Part shown: piece after piece, positions 25,969-34,855 of the stretch | How the letters are laid out: each line of letters opens with the position of its first letter | Numbering within the stretch: the first letter of the stretch is position 1 | Source: Erythrobacter sp. EC-HK427 | Lineage (GTDB): Bacteria; Pseudomonadota; Alphaproteobacteria; Sphingomonadales; Sphingomonadaceae | DNA length: 64,000 nt | Direction of reading: 5' to 3' | NCBI RefSeq assembly: GCF_902498745.1 | Contig: NZ_LR701479.1 | Coordinates: forward strand, 748,292 to 812,291 | Position numbers and translations under genes: made by a program | Notes under the pieces: model-generated | What the model saw: only the letters and a program-made list of their open reading frames with translations | The model's database searches: none | Told to the model about the DNA's origin: nothing

Positions 25969-26979
25969 TTACCGCCCGGCAAGCGCCGTTTCACTCTCTG
26001 CCATCAATTGTGCGATGATATCGGCGGCAGGCTCTTCGGCCTTGACCATGCCGACACTTTGCCCCGCCATTAGCGAGCCGTTCTCCACATCACCATCGAT
26101 CACCGCGCGGCGCAGCGCTCCTGCCCAGTAATGCTCGATCTGCAATTGCGCCTCGCCCATTCCGATCGCGCCTGCATCAAGAATGGCGGCGACTTCGCGC
26201 TGTTTGGCGGTGAATTCTTCGGTGCCCTTGTTCTTCAGCGCGCGCACGGGGATGACGGGCAGGCGCGGATCAACCTGCACACTCGCCACCGCATCGCGGG
26301 CGTTGGCGCGAAAGAACGCCTTTTTGAAATCGGGATGCGCGATGCTTTCGCTCGCGCAAGCGAAGCGGGTGCCCAACTGCACGCCGCTCGCGCCCATTTC
26401 CAGATAGCCCGCAATCGCTTCCCCGCGTCCGATGCCTCCTGCGACGAAGACAACGAAATCCGCCGCCAGTTCGGGCAGGAATTCCTGCGCCAGCACGCTG
26501 GTGGACACAGGGCCAATATGGCCGCCCGCTTCCATCCCTTCGATCACCAGCGCATCCGCGCCTGAGCGCAGCAGCTTTTTGGCGAGCGCCAGTGTGGGCG
26601 CGAAAACGAGCACTTTGCCACCAAATGCCTTGATCGCCTCGACACTGCCTTTGGGGGGAATGCCGCCAGCCAGCACGACATGGCTTACCTGATGCCGCGC
26701 ACATACCTCGATCAGTTCGAACAAGGCCGGGTGCATGGTGATGAGGTTCACGCCAAAGGGCTTGGCGGTCAGCGCCTTTGTCGCAGCAATTTCCGCATCG
26801 AGCAGTTCGGGTGTCATCGCCCCGCAGGCGATTACACCGAAACCGCCGCCATTGCTGATCGCGGAGACCAGATTGCGTTCGGAAACCCAGCTCATCGCGC
26901 CGCAGAGTATGGCGTGCTCGGTGCCGAGAAATTCGCATCCGCGCGCCATCAGCGCGTGGGTTTTGGGATAGGCTGTCAT
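25969..26979 (-). CDS. Nitronate monooxygenase family protein
   Basis: A 336-residue FMN-dependent enzyme of the NPD/2-nitropropane dioxygenase family, also related to enoyl-ACP reductase FabK. The fold is a TIM barrel with GGGFGVIACGAMTPE near residue 45, HVVLAGGIPPKG near residue 110, and GMEAGGHIGPVST near residue 165. VAGGIGRGEAIAGYLEMGASGVQLGTRF near residue 205 carries the phosphate-binding glycines. It oxidises nitronates to carbonyl compounds and nitrite; in bacteria it may detoxify propionate-3-nitronate. Start at ATG 26979; the frame runs 14 codons further upstream without a better site. It ends the purT-side leftward run. Confidence 0.9.
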   Translation of the reverse strand: MTAYPKTHALMARGCEFLGTEHAILCGAMSWVSERNLVSAISNGGGFGVIACGAMTPELLDAEIAATKALTAKPFGVNLITMHPALFELIEVCARHQVSHVVLAGGIPPKGSVEAIKAFGGKVLVFAPTLALAKKLLRSGADALVIEGMEAGGHIGPVSTSVLAQEFLPELAADFVVFVAGGIGRGEAIAGYLEMGASGVQLGTRFACASESIAHPDFKKAFFRANARDAVASVQVDPRLPVIPVRALKNKGTEEFTAKQREVAAILDAGAIGMGEAQLQIEHYWAGALRRAVIDGDVENGSLMAGQSVGMVKAEEPAADIIAQLMAESETALAGR

Positions 26980-27017
26980 GTCGCTGCGCTTAGGCTCCGC
27001 TGGGATGATGGGCAAGA

Positions 27018-28193
27018 TCACTCGGGGTAAGTGATGCGGATTGCAGCTGCTTCCGCTCGAGCCTTGCTGCGGGCCGCATCGGTATCCGCGCCGCGCGCCA
27101 GCGCCACACCCATGCGGCGATAGGGGCGCGTGGTCGGTTTGCCAAAAATGCGCAGGTCGCTGTCCGGCTCGGCCAAAGCGCGCGCCAGCCCTTCATACTG
27201 CGGATGCTCGCCATCACGTTCAGCGAGGATCACGGCGGAGGCAGCGGGGCGCGCGGTGATGCTCGCGGGGATCGGCAGGCCCATAATCGCGCGGGCGTGG
27301 AGATCAAATTCGCTCAAATCCTGGCTCGCCAAAGTCACCATGCCGGTATCGTGTGGGCGCGGGCTGAGCTCGGAGAAAATCACCGCGTCGCCCTTCACAA
27401 AGAATTCGACGCCGAACAAGCCGTAACCCAATCCGGTCGAGCAAAGCTCTTCCACCACTTTGCGCGCCATATCCTGCGCGGCAGTGATGGCGGCGTCGGA
27501 CATAGGCGTCGGCTGCCAGCTTTCCTGATAATCGCCGCGTTCCTGCCGGTGGCCGATGGGCGGGCAGAAGCTGATGCCGCCCGCGTGGCGGATGGTGAGC
27601 AGCGTGATCTCGTAATCGAAATCGACAAATTGCTCGACGATCACCCGCTGCCGGTCGCCGCGCATATTGGCGGCGGCGTAATCCCACGCCTCTTGCAAGC
27701 CTGCCGCATCCTGCACTGTGCTCTGCCCCTTGCCGGAGGAGGACATCACCGGCTTGATAACGCAGGGAAAACCCGTGTGCTCAGCGCCTTCCACCACCTC
27801 GCCGTAATTCGACGCATAGCGATAGAGCGACGTCGCCAGCCCCAGCTCGCGCGCGGCGAGATCGCGGATCGCATCGCGGTTCATCGTCATCTGCGTGGCG
27901 CGGGCGGAGGGCACAACGGTGAAGCCTTCCGCTTCGACATCGGCCAGCACTTCGGTCCGGATCGCCTCGATTTCGGGAACGATAAAGTCGGGCCGGTGCG
28001 CTGCGATCACTTCGCGCAATCGCTCGCCATCGAGCATGGAGAAGACTTCGCGGCTATCTGCCACCTGCATCGCGGGCGCATTGTCGTAAGCATCGCAGGC
28101 GATGACATAAGCCCCCAGCCGCTTGGCCGAGATGACAAATTCGCGGCCCAGTTCACCCGAGCCCAGCAGGAGGATTTTGGCGGTGTAGGTCAT
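27018..28193 (-). CDS. purT: Formate-dependent phosphoribosylglycinamide formyltransferase
   Basis: The 391-residue length is typical of PurT. It starts with a Rossmann-like segment ([21 protein letters not shown]) and has the ATP-grasp domain with [14 protein letters not shown] near residue 150 and [24 protein letters not shown] near residue 265. It uses formate and ATP to formylate GAR in purine synthesis, bypassing folate-dependent PurN. It is a cytoplasmic homodimer. It lies nine bases downstream of lysC, so the two may share a transcript. Confidence 0.96.
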   Translation of the reverse strand: MTYTAKILLLGSGELGREFVISAKRLGAYVIACDAYDNAPAMQVADSREVFSMLDGERLREVIAAHRPDFIVPEIEAIRTEVLADVEAEGFTVVPSARATQMTMNRDAIRDLAARELGLATSLYRYASNYGEVVEGAEHTGFPCVIKPVMSSSGKGQSTVQDAAGLQEAWDYAAANMRGDRQRVIVEQFVDFDYEITLLTIRHAGGISFCPPIGHRQERGDYQESWQPTPMSDAAITAAQDMARKVVEELCSTGLGYGLFGVEFFVKGDAVIFSELSPRPHDTGMVTLASQDLSEFDLHARAIMGLPIPASITARPAASAVILAERDGEHPQYEGLARALAEPDSDLRIFGKPTTRPYRRMGVALARGADTDAARSKARAEAAAIRITYPE

Positions 28194-28202
28194 GCCGCCA
28201 CC

Positions 28203-29483
28203 TTAGGCGGCAACCTCTTCAGCATCCAGCCCGTATGCCGTGTGCAGCACGCGCACCGCCAGCTCGGTCTCGTCCTCGTCGATCAGCACGCTGACCTTGA
28301 TTTCCGAGGTGGAGATCGCCTGCACGTTGATCCCGCGATCCGCCAGCGCCTTGAACATGGTGGCGGCAACGCCCGCATGGCTCTTCATGCCCATGCCGAC
28401 CACGCTGATCTTGGCGACCTTGGCATCGGTGATGATGCGGTTGAAGCCGATCTTCTCGCGCTTGTCTTCCAGCAGTGCCTGCGCCCGTGCCAGTTCGGCC
28501 TGCGGGACGGTGAAGGTCACGTCGGTCTCGCCTTTGTCGCGGCCCACGTTCTGGATGATCATGTCAACATTGATCCCCGCCTCGCCCAGCGGGGTGAAGA
28601 TGTTGGCGACGGCACCCGGCTTGTCGGGCACACGGGTCAGCACCACGCGGGCCTCGTTCTTGTCATGCGCGATGCCGGTGACGGTTTGGCGTTCCACTTG
28701 GGCTTCCTCCAGAAGTTTGGCCATCTCGCTTTCGGAGACGATCATGGTGCCGGGCAGACTGTCGGCGGGCGGCGAATCCTCGTCCACGAAAGAAGACAGC
28801 ACCTGCACCGGCACATTGTGTTTCATCGCCATGCTGACCGAGCGGGTCTGCAAGACCTTCGCGCCCACGCTGGCGAGCTCGAGCATTTCTTCAAATGCGA
28901 TATGTTTGATCTTGCGCGCGCGGGCGACGATGCGCGGATCGGTGGTGTAGACCCCGTCCACATCGGTGTAGATATCGCACCGGTCTGCGCCAATCGCCGC
29001 CGCGACGGCCACCGCCGAGGTATCCGATCCGCCGCGCCCCATGGTGGTGATACGCCCTTGGTCGGACACGCCCTGAAACCCGGGGATCACAGCAATCTCG
29101 CCTGCCGCCATACTGGCCAGCAGCCGCTCGGCGTCGATTTCCTCCACCCGCGCATTGGCGTGGTTGGAAAAGGTTTTCACCGGCAATTGCCAGCCGAGCC
29201 AGCTGCGCGCCTTGCATCCCATGCTTTGCAGCGTGAGCGCGAGCAGCCCGCTGGTGACCTGCTCCCCGCTGGCCACGACCACGTCATATTCGGCGGGATC
29301 ATAGAGCGGATTGGCCTCGCGGCAAAAGGTGACGAGCCGGTCGGTCTCGCCCGCCATCGCGGAGACGACCACGGCCACCTGGTTGCCGCCCGCCGCCTGC
29401 GCACGCACGATATTGGCAACGCGGCGAATCCGCTCGGTTCCTGCAACCGAGGTTCCGCCAAATTTCATCACAATGCGCGCCAC
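28203..29483 (-). CDS. lysC: Aspartate kinase
   Basis: A 426-residue class of aspartokinase with the N-terminal kinase motif [26 protein letters not shown] near residue 150, and two C-terminal ACT domains (about 265-340 and 345-420). It phosphorylates aspartate at the entry to lysine, threonine and methionine synthesis; the ACT domains mediate feedback inhibition. An internal start producing a separate beta subunit, as in some lysC genes, is possible but not visible. It is divergent from ubiG. Confidence 0.97.
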   Translation of the reverse strand: MARIVMKFGGTSVAGTERIRRVANIVRAQAAGGNQVAVVVSAMAGETDRLVTFCREANPLYDPAEYDVVVASGEQVTSGLLALTLQSMGCKARSWLGWQLPVKTFSNHANARVEEIDAERLLASMAAGEIAVIPGFQGVSDQGRITTMGRGGSDTSAVAVAAAIGADRCDIYTDVDGVYTTDPRIVARARKIKHIAFEEMLELASVGAKVLQTRSVSMAMKHNVPVQVLSSFVDEDSPPADSLPGTMIVSESEMAKLLEEAQVERQTVTGIAHDKNEARVVLTRVPDKPGAVANIFTPLGEAGINVDMIIQNVGRDKGETDVTFTVPQAELARAQALLEDKREKIGFNRIITDAKVAKISVVGMGMKSHAGVAATMFKALADRGINVQAISTSEIKVSVLIDEDETELAVRVLHTAYGLDAEEVAA

Positions 29484-29535
29484 GAAGACTCTCGCCGGTA
29501 TGGTTGAAACGAATGCGCGCTGTTAAGAGCATGGC

Positions 29536-30384
29536 ATGAGCGATGCAACTGTCACAAGTGAAACCAGTTCGGCGACCATCAGGCCGGAGGAAGCCGCGCA
29601 TTTCGGGAAGCTGGCGCGCGAATGGTGGGATCCCAAGGGCTCCTCCGCCATGCTGCACAAGCTCAATCCGGTGCGGCTTGGCTTTCTGCGCGCGGCGATT
29701 GACCTGCATTGGGGCGGCGATGTGCAAAGCGTGAAGCCGCTGGCGGGCAAGACCGCGCTGGATGTCGGCTGCGGCGCAGGCCTGCTGTGCGAGCCCTTGG
29801 CGCGGATGGGGGCAGAGGTGACCGGCGTCGATGCCGCGTCGGAGAATATTGCAGCGGCCAAGGCGCACGCCGCCGGTATGGGACTGCTTGCTCCCCTCCC
29901 CTCAGGGGAGGGGCTGGGGGTGGGGGGTCCGCCCTCAGTTGACGTCGCACCCCCATCCCCAACCCCTTCCCCCAAGGGAAGGGGCTTCGTCGCTTATCAC
30001 GCTGGCGAACTGGGTGCGCTTGGCCTTGGCCCGTTTGATCTGGTGACGAGCATGGAAGTGATCGAGCACGTGGCGGACAAGGCGGCGTTCCTCGCCGGAT
30101 TGGCCGCGCATCTCGCGCCCGATGGCCTGCTGGTAATGTCGACCCCCAACCGCACTTTGGCCAGCCGCGCGCTGCTGGTTGAAGGCGCGGAGGCGCTGGG
30201 CGCGGTACCCAAGGGTACGCACCACTGGGAGGATTTCGTCACGCCTGATGAACTGACCGCGATGCTTGAAGCCACCGGGCTGGCGGTGACGCGGATGCAG
30301 GGCATTGCCTTCTCGCCGATGAAGGGGCTGCATCTGAGCGAAGATATGGCGCTGAATTATATATTGAGCGCGCGGAGGGCCTAG
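29536..30384 (+). CDS. ubiG: Ubiquinone O-methyltransferase with in-frame repeat insertion
   Basis: A 282-residue SAM-dependent methyltransferase. Motif I is DVGCGAGLLCEPLARMGAEVTGVD near residue 75, and FDLVTSMEVIEHV (post-I/II) is near residue 168. It performs both O-methylations in ubiquinone synthesis. UbiG proteins are normally about 240-250 residues. Here residues about 118-151, rich in Pro and Gly, are encoded by a 92-base double hairpin repeat (29893-29984) that keeps the frame open. The insertion lies after the motif I/II region, where relatives have a short loop, so the enzyme may tolerate it. It is divergent from lysC; the start ATG has only a weak ribosome binding site. Confidence 0.93.
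   Translation: MSDATVTSETSSATIRPEEAAHFGKLAREWWDPKGSSAMLHKLNPVRLGFLRAAIDLHWGGDVQSVKPLAGKTALDVGCGAGLLCEPLARMGAEVTGVDAASENIAAAKAHAAGMGLLAPLPSGEGLGVGGPPSVDVAPPSPTPSPKGRGFVAYHAGELGALGLGPFDLVTSMEVIEHVADKAAFLAGLAAHLAPDGLLVMSTPNRTLASRALLVEGAEALGAVPKGTHHWEDFVTPDELTAMLEATGLAVTRMQGIAFSPMKGLHLSEDMALNYILSARRA
29893..29984. repeat. Double-hairpin repeat element inside ubiG
   Basis: Two terminal hairpins are visible: CCCCTCCCC (29893-29901) with GGGGAGGGG (29905-29913), and CCCCTTCCC (29963-29971) with GGGAAGGGG (29976-29984). The parts between them, a G-rich arm (29914-29933) and a C-rich arm (29946-29962), are complementary over most of their length, so the whole element folds as a Y. It resembles the short palindromic repeats common between genes in sphingomonads. 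Here it is translated in frame. A structurally similar element lies in flgI. Confidence 0.85.
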
Positions 30385-30389
30385 TTCGT

Positions 30390-30474
30390 CGTCATCGCGA
30401 GCCGCAGGCGAAGCAATCCAGTTGCACTGGCTGGACTGGATTGCCGCGTCGCCTCCGGCTCCTCGCAATAACGA
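30390..30474. repeat. REP-like intergenic palindrome
   Basis: The outer arms CGTCATCGCGAG and CTCGCAATAACG are imperfect complements, and inside them GCAATCCAG pairs with CTGGATTGC. This is the widespread bacterial repeat type with CGTCAT-GCGAG ends and a GCAATCCAG core. It lies between the convergent genes ubiG and the glycerophosphodiesterase gene and may also serve as a transcription barrier. Confidence 0.7.
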
Positions 30475-30494
30475 GTTTTCAAAGAACAACATCA

Positions 30495-30570
30495 CCCCGG
30501 ACTTGATCCGGGGTCCAGCTTCCTTCTGATCAAGTGAGAAGCCTGATCCCGGCTCGGGGGCCGGGATGGC
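30495..30570. repeat. Second REP-like palindromic pair
   Basis: CCCCGGA-cttga-TCCGGGG (30495-30513) followed by GGTCCAGCTT and a second hairpin with GATCCCGGC and GCCGGGAT arms (30545-30567) make the common CCCCGGAC-GGTCCAG type of intergenic repeat. With the repeat at 30390-30474 it fills most of the 219-base gap between ubiG and the glycerophosphodiesterase gene. No gene is visible in that gap. Confidence 0.65.
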
Positions 30571-30603
30571 GTAGTCTTGGGCCGCGCGTTCACCCCCACC
30601 GTT

Positions 30604-31701
30604 TTACAGGTTATCGGGCGGTGGAAGCGGTGCGCATTGATGGCGCCTCCCCTGCAAAAACGCCGCAGTGAGACTAGGATCGTCGGAGAAGACGCCGTCC
30701 ACTCCGACGAGTTGCAAGATAGCAAGGAGGTTCTGCTCGCAACCTCGTTCAGCAGGGTTGTCACCTTGCCTCATTGATTCCGGCAAGAAAGCGTTCTCTT
30801 TCCGCAGCGTCCACGCATGAAGCAGCAGCCCCACACTATGCGCCGCATCGGTCAGGCCGGTGCTGCCGCCCTCTGCGCTCAACACCAGCGGTATACCTAC
30901 GCCGATCCCGTCGGCGTAGGTAGCCACCTCGGCCAAGCCCTGAGGCGTTGCCATATCGGCATAGGTCATCCCCGGCATATCCGCCGGTCCACCTTCGTAA
31001 GACATCAGCTGCACGAGCCTTATATCGGTCATCCTATCCAGCCGCCGAAGTGGCTCCACCTCAAAACACTGGATAAAAACCGGCGCATCCTCGCCCTCAT
31101 AACCAGCGGCATGAAGCTGCTCGACCAGCATCGCCGCAAGATCGTGGCCCTGCGTCAGGAAATAGGCCGGATGCTTGATCTCGGGGTACAAGCCTATCAC
31201 CCGCCCCGTCTCCGCCTCGCGCGCCCGTACAAGCTGGATGATCTCGGCCAGCGTCGGCACCTGATAGAGGCCATTATGGGCGGTGTTCTGCGGGCGGATC
31301 TCGGGCAGCCGCTCCCGCGCGCGCAGAGTGCGCAGTTCGGCGAGCGTGAAGTCCTCTGTAAACCAGCCGGTATATTCCTCGCCGTCGATCACCTTGGTGG
31401 TGCGGCGACCCGCAAATTCCGGGCGATCGGCGACATCGGTCGTGCCCGAAATCTCGTTCTCGTGACGGGCGACCAGCACGCCATCTGCGGTCGCCACCAG
31501 ATCCGGCTCGATATAATCCGCGCCCTGCGTGATGGCGAGATCATAGGCCGCCAGCGTGTGTTCGGGCCGGTCGCCGCTGGCCCCGCGATGGGCGATGATG
31601 AGCATTTGCGGCTCCTCTCTCTCCTGCGCCATCGCCGGTGACAATGCTGCACTCCATGCTGCGCAGCAAAGCGTTGCAATCGCGATGATTTTCCTCAGCA
31701 C
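30604..31701 (-). CDS. Secreted glycerophosphodiester phosphodiesterase
   Basis: About 365 residues from a GTG start with GGGAGG seven bases upstream. A signal peptide spans residues 1-26 (ending AMAQ). The GDPD barrel begins with IAHRGASGDRPEHTLAAY (near residue 35; catalytic His) and continues with GADYIEPDLVATADGVLVARHE, which gives the metal-binding Glu/Asp and second His. It resembles GlpQ-type periplasmic enzymes that release glycerol-3-phosphate from deacylated phospholipids. The GTG start overlaps the last seven bases of the ArsC-like gene, so coupling is likely. The frame extends further upstream but only in antisense to that gene's context. Confidence 0.9.
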   Translation of the reverse strand: MLRKIIAIATLCCAAWSAALSPAMAQEREEPQMLIIAHRGASGDRPEHTLAAYDLAITQGADYIEPDLVATADGVLVARHENEISGTTDVADRPEFAGRRTTKVIDGEEYTGWFTEDFTLAELRTLRARERLPEIRPQNTAHNGLYQVPTLAEIIQLVRAREAETGRVIGLYPEIKHPAYFLTQGHDLAAMLVEQLHAAGYEGEDAPVFIQCFEVEPLRRLDRMTDIRLVQLMSYEGGPADMPGMTYADMATPQGLAEVATYADGIGVGIPLVLSAEGGSTGLTDAAHSVGLLLHAWTLRKENAFLPESMRQGDNPAERGCEQNLLAILQLVGVDGVFSDDPSLTAAFLQGRRHQCAPLPPPDNL

Positions 31702-32039
31702 AGCGCCGCCTCCCATTCCGCCGGATCGAACCCGACCAGCACCCCGCCCGCGTGTTCGGCCACCGGGCGCTTGATCATGCTCGGATGCGCGGTAAGCAGC
31801 GCCACCGCCTTCGCCGCATCGATATCCGCCTTTTCCGCCTCGGATAAAGCGCGAAACGTCGTCCCGCGCCGGTTGAGCACCGTGTCCACGCCTTTGGCGG
31901 CAATCCACGCTTCGAGCTTCGCTGGATCGGCGCCTTCTTTCTTGTAATCGTGAAAAGTGTAGGCGAGCCCACGCGCGTCGAGCCATGCTCGCGCCTTTTT
32001 CACCGTATCACAGTTGGGAATGCCGTAGAACTCGATCAT
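31695..32039 (-). CDS. ArsC/Spx family protein
   Basis: A 114-residue thioredoxin-fold protein. The N-terminus IEFYGIPNCDTVKKARAWL has a single cysteine in place of CXXC, and RRGTTFRALSE and HPSMIKRPV follow near residues 56 and 85. This is the YffB/ArsC-like branch, which includes both arsenate reductases and Spx-like proteins. No ars genes are near, so an arsenate role is not supported. It lies two bases from the ABM-domain gene and overlaps the glycerophosphodiesterase gene. Confidence 0.9.
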   Translation of the reverse strand: MIEFYGIPNCDTVKKARAWLDARGLAYTFHDYKKEGADPAKLEAWIAAKGVDTVLNRRGTTFRALSEAEKADIDAAKAVALLTAHPSMIKRPVAEHAGGVLVGFDPAEWEAALC

Positions 32040-32041
32040 GC

Positions 32042-32350
32042 CTAATCCTTTGCGGCAAAAGTGTGAATCCTTGGGGAATCGCAGGCGAACAGCGTGTAGC
32101 TGGCGTAATATTGTGTGCGGGAGAAGGCCTGCATCTGGCGGTGCTCCTCCTGCCGCCCCCAGCCGCGCGCGCTCGCCTCGTCATCCCATTCGGAGACCGC
32201 GATCACCTCGCCATCATCGGCAGTGTAGGTTTTGAAACTGCGATAGCCCGGCTGGCACGCAGCCATCGCTTCCATATGCGCAGCGTCGCGCAGATAGGCC
32301 TCGCGGTCGATATCGGCGCGTTTGCGGTTGCGGAAGACGACGAGGTACAT
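32042..32350 (-). CDS. Antibiotic biosynthesis monooxygenase (ABM) domain protein
   Basis: A 102-residue protein with the ferredoxin-like ABM fold: an N-terminal strand MYLVVFRNRKR, then a helix, and KTYTADDGEVIAVSEWDDEASARGW near residue 40. Proteins of this size are small monooxygenases or heme-/quinone-related enzymes, often of unknown substrate. It lies between ruvC and the ArsC-like gene in a compact leftward run. The specific function is not readable. Confidence 0.75.
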   Translation of the reverse strand: MYLVVFRNRKRADIDREAYLRDAAHMEAMAACQPGYRSFKTYTADDGEVIAVSEWDDEASARGWGRQEEHRQMQAFSRTQYYASYTLFACDSPRIHTFAAKD

Positions 32351-32362
32351 GGTTCCTCCTAA

Positions 32363-32827
32363 CTAACCCAAATGGGCATCGGCAATCGCCACCGCCAGCG
32401 CATCCGCCGCATCGGAACCTGCCACCGCGACCCCCGGCAGCAGCACTTTGAGCATCGCTTGTACCTGCGCCTTCTCCGCCGCGCCGGTGCCGACCACCGC
32501 CTTCTTGACCAGCCGAGCCGCGTGTTCGTGCACTGTCAGTCCCGCCTCGCCGCACGCCGCCAACACCGCTCCGCGCGCTTGTGCCAGCTTGAGCGTCGAT
32601 TGCGGGTTCTTGTTGAGGAACACTTCCTCGCACGCGGCGCGATCAGGCCCATGCTCCGCAATCACGGCCGCGATCTCCCGCGACAATTGCGCCAGCCGCG
32701 CCGCCATGGGCGCATTCGGATCGGTTTTCACCTGCCCGTTGGCAATATGCGACAACCGCGAACCCTCGCTGCGGACAAGGCCCCAGCCGGTGCAGCTGAG
32801 CGAGGGATCAAGGCCGAGGATCAACAT
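32363..32827 (-). CDS. ruvC: Holliday junction resolvase RuvC
   Basis: A 154-residue RuvC. The first catalytic Asp is in ILGLDPSLSCTGWG (residue 7), and the acidic residues in CEEVFLNKNPQSTLKLAQARG (near residue 64) and near the C-terminus (GSDAADALAVAIADAH) complete the four-acid site. It cuts Holliday junctions with RuvAB during recombination repair. The ATG at 32827 gives the family N-terminus; the frame extends 14 codons upstream. It sits 57 bases from the YebC gene, a common ruvC neighbour. Confidence 0.96.
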   Translation of the reverse strand: MLILGLDPSLSCTGWGLVRSEGSRLSHIANGQVKTDPNAPMAARLAQLSREIAAVIAEHGPDRAACEEVFLNKNPQSTLKLAQARGAVLAACGEAGLTVHEHAARLVKKAVVGTGAAEKAQVQAMLKVLLPGVAVAGSDAADALAVAIADAHLG

Positions 32828-32884
32828 CCTTGAAGCCCCTCCTCTGGAAGCGCAGCTCGGCGCAGCCAACGGGAAGGGAGTTCA

Positions 32885-33628
32885 TCACCCCAGCTTCTCC
32901 ATCACCTCGTCCGAAATGTCGTAATTGCCCCACACGGTCTGCACGTCGTCATCATCGTCAAGCGCATCGACCAGTTTGAGCAGCGTGCCCGCATCCTTCT
33001 CGTCCATCGCGACGGTCAGCGTCGGCTTCCACGCCAGTTTCACGCTGTCTGCCGCGCCGAGCGCTTTTTCGAGATCGCCCGCGACCTGATGCAGCGCATC
33101 ACCCTCGGTCCAGATCGTGTGGCCGTCCTCGCTGCTCTCGATATCGTCTGCGCCCGCTTCCATGGCGGCCATCAGCACGGTTTCCTCGTCGCCTGCGCTG
33201 GCGGGATATTCGATCAGCCCCTTGCGGTCGAACCCGTGGCTCACCGCGCCCGATGCGGCGAGATTCCCGCCGTTTTTGGAAAAGGCGGTGCGGATATTGG
33301 TGGCGGTGCGGTTGCGGTTGTCGGTCAGCGCCTCGACAATGATCGCACTGCCGCCCGGGCCATAGCCTTCGTAGCGCACTTCCTCGAAATTCTCGCCGTC
33401 ATTGCTCGACGCCTTGTCGATCGCGCGCTGGATATTGTCCTTCGGCATGGACTGCGCCTTGGCGGCATTGACCGCGAGGCGAAGGCGCGGGTTCATGTCC
33501 GGATCGGGCATCCCCATTTTCGCCGCCACGGTGATTTCGCGGCTGAGCTTGGAAAACAGGTTCGAACGCTTTTTGTCCTGCGCACCCTTGCGGTGCATGA
33601 TATTTTTGAATTTGGAATGGCCTGCCAT
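32885..33628 (-). CDS. YebC/PmpR family regulator or translation factor
   Basis: A 247-residue protein with the invariant N-terminus [21 protein letters not shown] and the [20 protein letters not shown] motif near residue 84. The family binds DNA as a transcriptional regulator in some bacteria and has been linked to translation of proline-rich stretches in others. It is immediately upstream of ruvC, the conserved order. Function here is not specified by the sequence. Confidence 0.95.
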   Translation of the reverse strand: MAGHSKFKNIMHRKGAQDKKRSNLFSKLSREITVAAKMGMPDPDMNPRLRLAVNAAKAQSMPKDNIQRAIDKASSNDGENFEEVRYEGYGPGGSAIIVEALTDNRNRTATNIRTAFSKNGGNLAASGAVSHGFDRKGLIEYPASAGDEETVLMAAMEAGADDIESSEDGHTIWTEGDALHQVAGDLEKALGAADSVKLAWKPTLTVAMDEKDAGTLLKLVDALDDDDDVQTVWGNYDISDEVMEKLG

Positions 33629-33718
33629 GGGATCTCTAACGTGGTTTGGCTAAAAAGAAGGGCGAGGCCTAGCCCAGCCCCGCCCTCGCATCAATATTCG
33701 GTTTGGGGTAGAAGGGAT

Positions 33719-34066
33719 TTACACCTTCACAGCGGTTCCGCTGGCGCTCACCATCAGCATCGAACCGTTGGCGCCGATAACTTCGTAATCGAGATCAACA
33801 CCAACCACCGCATTGCCGCCGCGGCTCGCGCATTCGGCCTGCAATTCCTCGATCGCCTGGTTGCGCGCATCGGCAAGGATGCGCTCGTAACTGCCCGAAC
33901 GCCCGCCCACGATATCGCGGATATTGGCGAACAGATCGCGGAACACGTTGGCTCCCACAATCACTTCGCCGGTGACGATGCCGAGATATTCCTGGATAGG
34001 CCGCCCTTCCAGCGTGTGCGTGGTGGTGACGGGAATGCCGCGCGCGTCTTTCCATTCACGTGTCAT
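33719..34066 (-). CDS. YbjQ/UPF0145 family protein
   Basis: A 115-residue protein of the YbjQ family. Typical segments are [29 protein letters not shown] near residue 14, followed by [38 protein letters not shown]. The fold is a pentameric beta-rich assembly and the role is unknown; some members are described as heavy-metal-binding. It is monocistronic in this window. Confidence 0.9.
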   Translation of the reverse strand: MTREWKDARGIPVTTTHTLEGRPIQEYLGIVTGEVIVGANVFRDLFANIRDIVGGRSGSYERILADARNQAIEELQAECASRGGNAVVGVDLDYEVIGANGSMLMVSASGTAVKV

Positions 34067-34152
34067 GCTTTGAGTCCTCCTGAAGTACGGGTCGCTGCTG
34101 TATTATGTGCCTATTACAGAGGCGATCTTCAAGCGAAACCCGACCGGCGGCC

Positions 34153-34389
34153 TCACCCCATGCCGAGCGCGGCCTTATACGTGTCGAGGATCATTTCCTG
34201 CTCGCTGCGATCATTCGCGTCCATCTTCCGCAGGCGGACGATCTGGCGCATGATCTTCGGGTCGTAGCCCACGGCTTTGGCCTCGGCGTAAACGTCGCGG
34301 ATGTCGTCGGCGATGCCCTTTTTCTCTTCTTCGAGGCGCTCGATGCGTTCGATCAGCAGGCGCAGGCGGTCGTCGGTCGTTTCGGCCAT
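34153..34389 (-). CDS. gapR: GapR/DUF2312 nucleoid-associated protein
   Basis: A 78-residue protein with the DUF2312 core: a coiled-coil N-terminus ([20 protein letters not shown]) and [26 protein letters not shown] near residue 30. In Caulobacter GapR clamps overtwisted DNA in front of polymerases and helps growth and division. The ATG at 34389 gives the conserved MAET start. It is strongly diagnostic of alphaproteobacteria. Confidence 0.93.
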   Translation of the reverse strand: MAETTDDRLRLLIERIERLEEEKKGIADDIRDVYAEAKAVGYDPKIMRQIVRLRKMDANDRSEQEMILDTYKAALGMG

Positions 34390-34476
34390 GAGGGGCAACT
34401 CCAAAGAAAATGAGAATCGGTTTGGGGGTCGTTAGCGGCGAAGTGCGGCGGCGCAAACCGCGCGCACGAGTTTTCC

Positions 34477-34794
34477 CTAACGCAAATCAGGCGCGTTCTT
34501 CGCCAGGCTTTCCTCCATCCGCGCCAATTGGTCCTCGGTCGCTTCGCTCTGGCGGGTGGCTTTCCATTCGGCCATCGGCATTCCGTGGATCAGCTCACGC
34601 GCGGCGGGCTTGTCGCCGTCAAAGCCCGCATCAATAATCCAGTCGGCAAGACAATTGCGGCAGAACCCCGCCAGCCCCATCAGCTCGATATTCTGCGCAT
34701 CGTGGCGGTGCTGCAAATGCCGCACCAGACGGCGGAAGGCGGCGGCGGCCACCGCGTCGGGCAGCGTGTCCAGCGGATCGGAAGGGTCGTGCAT
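34477..34794 (-). CDS. DUF1244 family protein
   Basis: A 105-residue protein with FRRLVRHLQHRHDAQNIELMGLAGFCRNCLADW near residue 20 and GMPMAEWKA near residue 71, the DUF1244 pattern. The conserved GFCRNCL cysteine pair could bind metal. GAGG lies seven bases upstream of the ATG at 34794. The function is unknown. It is divergent from pyruvate kinase. Confidence 0.88.
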   Translation of the reverse strand: MHDPSDPLDTLPDAVAAAAFRRLVRHLQHRHDAQNIELMGLAGFCRNCLADWIIDAGFDGDKPAARELIHGMPMAEWKATRQSEATEDQLARMEESLAKNAPDLR

Positions 34795-34855
34795 ACCAAT
34801 GCCTCGCATCATGGTGACTTGTCTTGTCATATAGTGGTGCCATAGGCTGCACCCC

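Noticed and set aside
27204-29507. A long open frame on the plus strand opposite purT and lysC (767 codons)
   Set aside because: It is antisense to two well-conserved genes, has no ribosome binding site, and its composition (His/Arg/Gly/Ala-rich) is that of a high-GC shadow frame.
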